The notes under the pieces are model-generated. The model made no database searches. It saw only the letters and a program-made list of their open reading frames with translations, and was not told the origin of the DNA. Shown in pieces: positions 1 through 5,216 of a stretch of DNA of 6,328 bases. The stretch covers positions 1-6,328 of the forward strand of contig CAIYQF010000479.1 of the NCBI GenBank assembly GCA_903928325.1, given 5' to 3'. Positions within the stretch are counted from its first letter, which is position 1, and each line of letters starts with the position of its first letter. This stretch comes from an uncultured beta proteobacterium. Lineage in GTDB: Bacteria; Pseudomonadota; Gammaproteobacteria; Burkholderiales; Burkholderiaceae_C. Made by a program: the position numbers and the translations under genes.

Positions 1-307
1 GATCAACTCGCCCAACGGCCAGCGCCGCGCCGGCGCCGAGCGCGCCGCCATCAACGCGCCCATGCAGGGCACGGCGGCAGATTTGATCAAGCTCAGCATG
101 GTCAAGGTGCAGCAAGTGCTCGACGCCGAGCACCGGGCCAGCAAGATGATTATGCAGGTGCATGACGAACTGGTTTTCGAGGTGCCGCTGGCCGAAGTGG
201 ATTGGCTGAAGATCGAGATCCCCCGCCTGATGGCCGAAGTGGCCACCCTGAAGGTGCCGCTGCTGGCCGAGATGGGCGTGGGCTCGAATTGGGACCAGGC
301 GCACTGA
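1..307 (+). CDS. polA: DNA polymerase I, C-terminal end (partial, 5' end outside window)
   Basis: This is the last 101 codons of the polymerase (palm/fingers) domain of DNA polymerase I, which fills gaps and removes RNA primers during replication and repair. The frame is open from base 2 and ends in TGA at 305-307. Directly visible are the conserved stretch AERAAINAPMQGTAAD and motif C, MQVHDELVFEV, whose Asp-Glu pair (local residues 55-56, bases 164-169) supplies a metal-binding carboxylate. The ending NWDQAH is the usual end of the family. Adding 827 to the local residue number gives E. coli numbering: R841, N845, Q849, D882, E883, and a C-terminus at 928. There is therefore no indel in this part relative to E. 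coli. The nuclease domains and O-helix lie upstream, outside the window. The next gene starts 154 bases downstream and appears functionally unrelated. Confidence 0.97.
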   Translation, partial: INSPNGQRRAGAERAAINAPMQGTAADLIKLSMVKVQQVLDAEHRASKMIMQVHDELVFEVPLAEVDWLKIEIPRLMAEVATLKVPLLAEMGVGSNWDQAH

Positions 308-308
308 G

Positions 309-350
309 GCCCGTCCCTGCGGGCATTGGCCCCGGGCGCGCCTTGGGCGC
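309..350 (+). terminator. Two GC-rich hairpins after polA, possible weak or Rho-assisted terminator
   Basis: Directly after the polA stop, GCCCG (309-313) pairs with CGGGC (320-324) across a 6-base loop. A little further on, GCGCC (338-342) pairs with GGCGC (346-350) across a 3-base loop, followed by the palindrome GCAGGCCTGC (349-358). Neither stem is followed by a T-run, so this is not a standard intrinsic terminator. In GC-rich DNA such short stems also arise by chance. The rest of the gap to 461 holds no gene. It contains a CACAAT (361-366) that could be a -10 element, but no convincing -35 partner. Confidence 0.25.
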
Positions 351-461
351 AGGCCTGCGGCACAATCGGAGCCAGCATGCCGCCGCTGTGGCGCCCAGCG
401 CTGCGTTGAGAGCGCCTGAATACGCTCCAACAGCCCTTGATCTACCCAGGGAGCAAACCAT

Positions 462-1355
462 ATGAACCAAAACACCATGCAAGACGCCCAAGCCCTTCTC
501 GATGCGCGCGCCAGCGACGCCCAACCCAGCCGCCGCACCGCGCTCAAGGCAGTCGTGGGCGTTGGCTTTGCCGCGTCCGTACTCCCGGTGACGGCGCAGA
601 CCGTGGTCACCACGCCCGGCGAGGGCCTGCTGGCCGGGCGCATCACCATCGACGTCAACGGCTACGCCATGCCGGCCTACCGCAGCGCCCCGGTTGGCGC
701 CAGTAGTGCCCCGGTGGTGCTGGTGGTGCCCGAGATATTTGGCGTGCACGAGCACATTGCCGACGTTACCCGGCGCCTAGCCCACTTGGGCTACCTAGCG
801 ATTGCCCCCGACCTGATGGCCCGCCAAGGCGACGCCTCCAGCTTTGCTGACATGGGCCAGCTGATGGCGCAAGTGGTGTCCAAGGTGCCCGATGCACAAG
901 TAATGGCGGATATGGACGCCACCTTGGCCTGGGCCTCGCGCAATGGTGGCGACACCGCTCGCCTGGCAATTACCGGGTTTTGCTGGGGCGGGCGAATCAC
1001 CTGGCTGTACGCCGCGCACCAGCCCCAGGTCAAGGCTGCCGTGGCTTGGTACGGTCGCCTGGTGGGCCAAAGCACGGCGCTGACGCCACTGCATCCGGTG
1101 GATGTCGTGGGCCAGTTGCACGCGCCGGTGCTGGGCTTGTATGGCGGAGCCGACACGGGCATCCCGTTGGAGACGGTGGAGTCCATGAAAGCCGCGCTGG
1201 CGGCAGGACCGGTGCAGGCCAGGGCCTCGCAGTTGGTGGTCTACCCCGATACCCCCCACGCCTTTCATGCCGACTACCGCCCTAGCTACCGTAAGGACGC
1301 GGCCCAGGACGGCTGGCAGCGGCTGACCCATTGGTTCCGAGCCCACGGGGTGTGA
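462..1355 (+). CDS. Dienelactone hydrolase family protein with Tat-like signal peptide
   Basis: This 297-residue alpha/beta hydrolase belongs to the dienelactone hydrolase (carboxymethylenebutenolidase) family. Visible family motifs are VPEIFGVH (Glu91), the nucleophile elbow GFCWGG with Cys174, Asp231 in YGGADTGIP, and His266 in PDTPHAFH. Together these give the Cys-Asp-His triad expected for the family. The N-terminus carries SRRTALK (residues 23-29), then a hydrophobic stretch and VTA/Q near residue 45. This resembles a twin-arginine export signal ending at a signal peptidase site, with Ala in place of the usual Phe, so a periplasmic location is inferred. The start at 462 is supported by AGGGAG at 448-453, eight bases upstream. 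The substrate is unknown: many family members with this signal are annotated only as DLH, and no catechol-cleavage genes are near. The stop codon overlaps the start of the transporter gene. Confidence 0.9.
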   Translation: MNQNTMQDAQALLDARASDAQPSRRTALKAVVGVGFAASVLPVTAQTVVTTPGEGLLAGRITIDVNGYAMPAYRSAPVGASSAPVVLVVPEIFGVHEHIADVTRRLAHLGYLAIAPDLMARQGDASSFADMGQLMAQVVSKVPDAQVMADMDATLAWASRNGGDTARLAITGFCWGGRITWLYAAHQPQVKAAVAWYGRLVGQSTALTPLHPVDVVGQLHAPVLGLYGGADTGIPLETVESMKAALAAGPVQARASQLVVYPDTPHAFHADYRPSYRKDAAQDGWQRLTHWFRAHGV

Positions 1356-2188
1356 TGATGACTCTTTTGGCCATTTTGCTGGGCACCCTGTTTGCTGGCG
1401 TGGGCAGCGTGTGGGTGGCAGCGGGATTGAGTTTTGGCCTGCTGGCGCGTTATACGCAGCACATGCTCAGTATGGCGGCTGGCGCCTTGCTGGCGACGGC
1501 GTTCATGCACCTGTTGCCCGAGGCGTTCGAAAGCCAGAGTAGCGCGCACGACATGTTTTTGACTTTGCTCACGGGGTTGGTGTTTTTCTTTTTGCTGGAC
1601 AAGGCCGAGTTGTGGCACCACGGGCACGAGCATGCAGGGCACAGCCCCGCGCACCCGCATCCACAAGCAGACCTGCACCTCGGGGGCCAGCACCATGCAG
1701 CCCAGGCTGGTTTTTCTGCCAAGCCACACAGCCATGCCAGCGGTGGCTGGGCCGTGCTGGCGGGCGACAGCGTGCATTGCTTTGGCGATGGGGTGTTGAT
1801 TGCATCGGCTTTTATCGCCGATATCCGGCTCGGCGTGATCGCCTCCCTGGCGGTGCTGGCGCACGAAGTGCCACACCACATGGGCGACCTCATGGTGCTG
1901 CGAGCCAACACCACGCACCGCAATGCGGCCTTGCTGAAGGTCTCGATGGCTGGTGCCGTAACCGCCCTGGGCGGATTGCTCGGGTTTTGGCTGGTAGACC
2001 AATTGAAGGACTATTTGCCCTATTTTCTGGTGGTTGCCTCTAGCAGCTTCATTTACGTGGCCTTGGCCGACCTGATTCCCCAGCTGCAAAAACAGCTTTC
2101 TGCGCGCCAGACAGCTGCCCAAATAGCGTGGTTGCTTGGGGGTATTGGCTTGGTGACGCTGGTCAGCGGTGTGGCCCACGCGCACTAG
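1355..2188 (+). CDS. ZIP family divalent metal transporter
   Basis: This 277-residue membrane protein imports (or moves towards the cytoplasm) zinc or related divalent metals. About eight hydrophobic segments are visible, at roughly residues 2-24, 37-58, 67-86, 132-156, 159-185, 192-214, 219-243 and 252-275. HLLPEA lies in segment 2. A loop between segments 3 and 4 (residues 88-127) holds 12 histidines in 40 residues, as is common in ZIPs. The metal-site motifs are HCFGDG (141-146) and HEVPHHMGD (170-178). Compared with the usual LIV-1-type HNFxDG and HEIPHELGD, Asn is replaced by Cys142 and Glu by His175, while His141, Asp145, His170, Glu171 and His174 remain. The start is taken as ATG 1355, which overlaps the preceding TGA by one base and suggests translational coupling. 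ATG 1358 is equally possible and lies seven bases after GGGG at 1347-1350. An upstream TTG at 1331 would put the start well inside the hydrolase gene and is less likely. Confidence 0.9.
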   Translation: MMTLLAILLGTLFAGVGSVWVAAGLSFGLLARYTQHMLSMAAGALLATAFMHLLPEAFESQSSAHDMFLTLLTGLVFFFLLDKAELWHHGHEHAGHSPAHPHPQADLHLGGQHHAAQAGFSAKPHSHASGGWAVLAGDSVHCFGDGVLIASAFIADIRLGVIASLAVLAHEVPHHMGDLMVLRANTTHRNAALLKVSMAGAVTALGGLLGFWLVDQLKDYLPYFLVVASSSFIYVALADLIPQLQKQLSARQTAAQIAWLLGGIGLVTLVSGVAHAH

Positions 2189-2191
2189 ATA

Positions 2192-2221
2192 TTGGTATTG
2201 CATCCCGCGATGCAGCACAAT
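2192..2221 (+). promoter_or_regulatory. Candidate gabT promoter with a 16-bp dyad in the spacer
   Basis: TTGGTA (2192-2197) and CACAAT (2216-2221) are separated by 18 bases and match four of six positions each of the -35 and -10 consensus. Between them lies a perfect dyad: TGCATC (2199-2204) and GATGCA (2209-2214) around CCGC. A dyad between the promoter elements is a typical repressor position, so it could be an operator. It might equally be a small terminator hairpin for the transporter gene, but it lacks a T-run. The evidence is by eye only. Confidence 0.35.
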
Positions 2222-2232
2222 TCAACTACCAG

Positions 2233-2247
2233 GGCGCATGCTGCGCC
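2233..2247 (+). repeat. Small perfect inverted repeat in the gabT leader
   Basis: GGCGCA (2233-2238) and TGCGCC (2242-2247) form a 6-bp stem with a TGC loop. It falls between the candidate promoter and the ribosome binding site GAGGA (2271-2275), so it would lie in the untranslated leader. The T-rich stretch TTTTTCTTT comes only at about 2258-2266, too far for a normal intrinsic terminator. No role can be assigned. Confidence 0.3.
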
Positions 2248-2282
2248 GATACTGATCATTTTTCTTTACCGAGGAATTCACT

Positions 2283-3587
2283 ATGAACGCAAATGTAAAA
2301 GCCGAGAGCGATGCCATGGCTCTAGAGGCGGGCAGTAACGCGCAGTGGCACGCGCGGCGCCTTGCGGCCACGCCGCGGGGTGTCGGGGTAATGGGTGATT
2401 TTTTCATTGACCACGCCAAGAATGCCGAGTTTTGGGACATTGAGGGCCGCCGCTACATAGACTTTGCGGCTGGTATTGCGGTGCTCAATACGGGCCACGT
2501 GCATCCCAGAGTGCAGGCCGCGATTGCCCAGCAGTTGGAGCGCTTCACGCACAGCTGCTTTCAGGTGGTTCCTTACACCCAATACGTGTCGCTGGCAGAG
2601 CGGCTCAATGCGATGGTTCCGATTGATGGGCCCAAGAAGACAGCTTTTTTCTCCACCGGTGCCGAGGCAGTTGAAAACGCCATCAAAATCGCCCGCTTTC
2701 ACACCCAGCGCAGTGGAGTGATCGCTTTTGGCGGCGCTTTTCATGGACGTAGTCTGTTTGCAGTGGCGCTAACGGGCAAGGTCCAACCCTACAAGGCCGG
2801 TTTTGGACCCTTTGCTCCTGAGATTTACCACGTGCCATTTCCCTGCCACTGTGCCGATCTGGCCGACACGCAGTTTGCGATGGAGCAACTTTTCAAGTGC
2901 GATATCGATCCCAAGCGGGTGGCGGCGATTATTTTCGAACCGGTGCAGGGGGAGGGTGGCTTTAACCCGATTCAGACCGCTGCCGTGCAGTGGCTTCGAG
3001 CGCTGTGCGACGAGCACGGCATCGTTCTTATTGCCGATGAAGTGCAAACCGGCTTTGCCCGCACGGGCAAGATGTTTGCCATGGAGCACCACGGCGTGTC
3101 CCCGGAGATCGTGACGCTGGCCAAGAGCTTGGCGGGTGGAACCACCTTGTCCGCCGTTGTGGGCCGCGCAAACATCATGGATGCGCCCAATCCTGGTGGT
3201 TTGGGCGGAACCTATGCCGGTAACCCGCTGGCCGTGGCCGCTGCACACGCGGTGCTGGACGTGATGGCAGAGGAGCATTTGTGTGAACGCGCGCAGGTGC
3301 TGGGTGCGCGCTTGGTCACGCACCTACAAGCTGCCAAGGCCAATAGCCCTGCCATGGGTGATATTCGGGCCTTGGGCGCCATGGTGGCCTGCGATTTTGT
3401 GCACCCTAGCACCGGTGCACCCGACGCCGATCGGGCTAAGCAAGTGCAACAAGCGGCGCTCAAAATGGGCTTGCTGCTGCTGACCTGCGGGGTATACGGC
3501 AATGCCATCCGGTTTTTGTTCCCCTTAACCATCGAAGACAGCGTGTTTGCCGAAGCGATGCTTATTTTGGATAGCGTGCTGGCCTAA
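2283..3587 (+). CDS. gabT: 4-aminobutyrate--2-oxoglutarate aminotransferase (class III, PLP)
   Basis: This 434-residue class III aminotransferase is most like GabT/PuuE enzymes, which move the amino group of GABA to 2-oxoglutarate, giving succinate semialdehyde and glutamate in the cytoplasm. Visible PLP-site features are STGAEAVENA (124-133, phosphate binding), GAFHGR (151-156, with the stacking aromatic at Phe153), Glu224 in VQGEGGF, Asp252 in ADEVQTGFARTG (pairs with the pyridine nitrogen), the Schiff-base Lys281 in LAKSLAGG, and Thr310 in GGTYAGNP (phosphate contact from the partner subunit). Length is close to the 426 residues of E. coli GabT. After AKSLAGG the sequence is TTLSAVVGR, where relatives usually have a bulky residue then Pro (FPL or MPL). 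The start at 2283 has GAGGA seven bases upstream. The ligase gene follows 20 bases after the stop, very likely in the same transcript. A related omega-amino acid substrate such as 5-aminovalerate cannot be excluded. Confidence 0.9.
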   Translation: MNANVKAESDAMALEAGSNAQWHARRLAATPRGVGVMGDFFIDHAKNAEFWDIEGRRYIDFAAGIAVLNTGHVHPRVQAAIAQQLERFTHSCFQVVPYTQYVSLAERLNAMVPIDGPKKTAFFSTGAEAVENAIKIARFHTQRSGVIAFGGAFHGRSLFAVALTGKVQPYKAGFGPFAPEIYHVPFPCHCADLADTQFAMEQLFKCDIDPKRVAAIIFEPVQGEGGFNPIQTAAVQWLRALCDEHGIVLIADEVQTGFARTGKMFAMEHHGVSPEIVTLAKSLAGGTTLSAVVGRANIMDAPNPGGLGGTYAGNPLAVAAAHAVLDVMAEEHLCERAQVLGARLVTHLQAAKANSPAMGDIRALGAMVACDFVHPSTGAPDADRAKQVQQAALKMGLLLLTCGVYGNAIRFLFPLTIEDSVFAEAMLILDSVLA

Positions 3588-3607
3588 ACGAGCGGTTTTC
3601 GCTGTTG

Positions 3608-4939
3608 ATGACACCGTATTCAGACACCATTGCGGCCCTTCAGTCCCAGGGCATTCATTCGCTGCTGACCCAATTTTGTGACTTGCATGGCGTGGCCAAA
3701 GGCAAGCTGGTGCCGGTGGAGGGGCTGCAGGAATGGGTGGAGCAAGGTGCTGGTTTTGCCGGACCAAGCATCTGGGGAACCGGGCTGCCCCGGTTCGGCC
3801 CTCGCAGTGAGTACTACGGACGCGTGCAGTTGGAGTCCTTACAGCCCTTACCTTTTATGCTTGGCGTCGCACGCGCCGTGTGCGACGGTTTTGCCGGTGG
3901 CCAGCCCTTGGAAACTTGCTCGCGTCAACTGCTCAAAGCCGCGTTGGCACGCCTGGCTGCGCGGGGTTGGACCTTGTGGGTGGGCATCGAGCCCGAGTTC
4001 TTTTTGCTCCAAGAGGGCGAGTACGGGCGTTGGCAACTGGCGGACGCACAGGACCGCTTGGCCAAGCCATCCTACGATTTCCAGTCCATTTACCGCAATG
4101 CGGACTTTTTAGAAGAGATGCGCAGCACGCTCGTTTCCCTGGGCTTTGGACTGCAGCAGATAGACCACGAAGATGCGTGTGGCCAATATGAAATCAACTA
4201 CCGGTTTGATGACGCGTTGGTGGCGGCGGACCGCTATATGCTGTTCAAGATGGTGGCCCACGCCGTGGCGCAAAAGCACGGCAAGGTGTTTAGTTGCATG
4301 CCTAAACCGTTTGCCAACGCGCCAGGAAGCGGGCTGCACTTTCACCTCAGTATCACCGACTCTGCTGGCCGCGCCGTGTTTTCAGATGCGCAAGGTGATT
4401 TGGGCTTGAGCCCCATCGGCCACCAGTTTGCTGCGGGTTTGTTGCACCACGCGGATGCGCTCAGTGCGGTTTGTGCCCCCACCGTCAACAGCTACAAACG
4501 CTTGGCGGTAAGTCACAGTGCATCGGGCACCACCTGGTCACCGGTTTGGAAGAGCTACGGCGACAACAACCGCACCTGCCTGGTGCGCACGGTGGCAGGG
4601 CGCATCGAGTGGCGTTTGCCCGACCCGTCGTGCAACGTGTACGCATCCATTGCAGCTACCCTGGTTGCGGGCCTGGACGGCGTTGACCAGAAGCGGGTAG
4701 CACCGAAACCCTGCGAAGAAGACCTGTACCTGCGGTACGCCAGCGGATTAGCCATGCCCGCGCGTTTGCCTAAAAATTTGGGGGATGCATTGGATGCCCT
4801 GGAGGCCGCGACGGCTTTTACGCAAACCCTGGGCACGCCGTTTTGTCAGCAGTTCATCGCACTGCACCGTGTGCAGTGGGATGCCTACAGCCAACAGGTA
4901 AGCGAATGGGAAATGGTGCACTACGCGAACGCCTTTTGA
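3608..4939 (+). CDS. glnT: Type III glutamine-synthetase-family ligase (GlnT / gamma-glutamylmethylamide-synthetase-like)
   Basis: This 443-residue ligase of the glutamine synthetase superfamily would join ammonia or an amine to the gamma-carboxyl of glutamate using ATP. Catalytic landmarks, with E. coli GlnA equivalents, are Glu128 and Glu130 in GIEPEFFLL (E129, E131), Glu188 and Glu195 in DHEDACGQYE (E212, E220), His244 in GSGLHFH (H269), NSYKRL (294-299), and Glu334 and Arg336 in RIEWRLPDPS (E357, R359). The full length and the DHEDA...GQYE and YGDNNR patterns fit the type III/GlnT family, which includes gamma-glutamylmethylamide synthetases. The E. coli FDGSSI motif with ammonium-binding Asp50 reads FAGPSI here (Ala51), so the acceptor may not be ammonia. 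I chose ATG 3608; TTG at 3605 is in frame. The ribosome site is weak (GAGCGG, 3590-3595), so coupling to gabT is likely. EEDLY (370-374) aligns near the adenylylation Tyr397 of E. coli; whether it is used is unknown. Confidence 0.85.
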   Translation: MTPYSDTIAALQSQGIHSLLTQFCDLHGVAKGKLVPVEGLQEWVEQGAGFAGPSIWGTGLPRFGPRSEYYGRVQLESLQPLPFMLGVARAVCDGFAGGQPLETCSRQLLKAALARLAARGWTLWVGIEPEFFLLQEGEYGRWQLADAQDRLAKPSYDFQSIYRNADFLEEMRSTLVSLGFGLQQIDHEDACGQYEINYRFDDALVAADRYMLFKMVAHAVAQKHGKVFSCMPKPFANAPGSGLHFHLSITDSAGRAVFSDAQGDLGLSPIGHQFAAGLLHHADALSAVCAPTVNSYKRLAVSHSASGTTWSPVWKSYGDNNRTCLVRTVAGRIEWRLPDPSCNVYASIAATLVAGLDGVDQKRVAPKPCEEDLYLRYASGLAMPARLPKNLGDALDALEAATAFTQTLGTPFCQQFIALHRVQWDAYSQQVSEWEMVHYANAF

Positions 4940-5098
4940 GCATTTTTCGTTCCCGCCCTTTTGCGATGCGTGATGTGTTGTCGCATTATGAAAAGTGATC
5001 GCATGGGGATGCAGCTTTATTATTTCACAATATGGTATATGGCTTATTTCCAATGAAATGCTTGAGCTAAGTACATGATTTTCATAAGAAAAATTATA

Positions 5099-5142
5099 GT
5101 CTTATATAAGACATAAGATTTATCATGTGTCTTATATAAGAC
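5099..5142. promoter_or_regulatory. Paired identical 14-bp palindromic operators upstream of aceA
   Basis: GTCTTATATAAGAC occurs twice, at 5099-5112 and 5129-5142. Each copy is its own perfect reverse complement. The copies are 30 bp apart centre to centre, close to three helical turns, so bound dimers would sit on the same face of the DNA. The linker also contains ACAT and ATGT in inverted order and another TAAGA half-site. Two exact copies of a 14-bp palindrome just ahead of a carbon-metabolism gene are strong evidence of a binding site for a dimeric regulator. The identity of that regulator is not visible here; a GntR-type repressor of TCA or glyoxylate genes is a guess. The second copy lies within the spacer of the candidate aceA promoter. 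Confidence 0.75.
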
Positions 5143-5149
5143 CTAAAAT
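5120..5149 (+). promoter_or_regulatory. Candidate aceA promoter
   Basis: TTATCA (5120-5125, four of six to the -35 consensus) is followed after 18 bases by TAAAAT (5144-5149, five of six to the -10 consensus). Transcription would start near 5156, giving a leader of about 60 bases. The downstream palindrome at 5129-5142 fills most of the spacer, so binding there would block RNA polymerase. TATAGT (5095-5100) is another possible -10, but no good -35 lies at the right distance. Confidence 0.45.
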
Positions 5150-5155
5150 ACTCCC

Positions 5156-5194
5156 AACGGCACCGGAATTGCTTGACACCGCGGTGCCACCGTT
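5156..5194 (+). other. Imperfect hairpin in the aceA leader
   Basis: AACGG (5156-5160) pairs with CCGTT (5190-5194), and CACCG (5161-5165) with CGGTG (5182-5186). This gives ten pairs with a three-base bulge on the 3' side and a 16-base loop. A perfect 10-bp palindrome, CACCGCGGTG (5177-5186), offers an alternative fold. The hairpin ends ten bases before the AGGAG ribosome site (5206-5210). It may stabilise the message or affect translation; no known riboswitch is recognised. Confidence 0.35.
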
Positions 5195-5216
5195 TTAACC
5201 AACTTAGGAGTGTTTT

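Larger units (their letters stand above)
4940..5216. other. Intergenic region before aceA, AT-rich in its second half
   Basis: No gene is visible in this 277-base gap. No clear intrinsic terminator follows the ligase: TGCGA (4962-4966) can pair with TCGCA (4981-4985) over a 14-base loop, but no T-run follows. The stretch 5081-5150 has only 14 G or C in 70 bases, in sharp contrast to the genes on both sides. It contains the paired palindromes and candidate promoter listed separately. Four TAAGA half-sites occur on the + strand (5085, 5107, 5114 and 5137). Confidence 0.8.

Noticed and set aside
150..755. Open frame of 201 codons on the minus strand across the polA end and hydrolase start
   Set aside because: Its product is rich in Arg, Gly, Pro and Ala, typical of GC-rich shadow frames, and it overlaps two well supported genes.
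2193..2208. Sigma-54 promoter before gabT (TGG...GC pattern)
   Set aside because: The -12 element does not match and the GC is out of register by one base.
1286..2218. Long open frame of 310 codons on the minus strand opposite the transporter gene
   Set aside because: It mirrors the ZIP gene, its product is rich in Gln, His and Arg with no recognisable domain, and the + strand frame has clear ZIP motifs and membrane segments.
4962..4985. Intrinsic terminator after the ligase gene
   Set aside because: The stem has only five pairs with a 14-base loop and no T-run follows.
5099..5142. CRISPR array or insertion-sequence ends
   Set aside because: There are only two copies, each a short perfect palindrome, with no further repeats, spacers, transposase or target duplication.
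5173..5200. Promoter using the perfect -35 TTGACA at 5173-5178
   Set aside because: No acceptable -10 lies 16-18 bases downstream (TTAACC or nearby), and transcription would begin inside the ribosome binding site.
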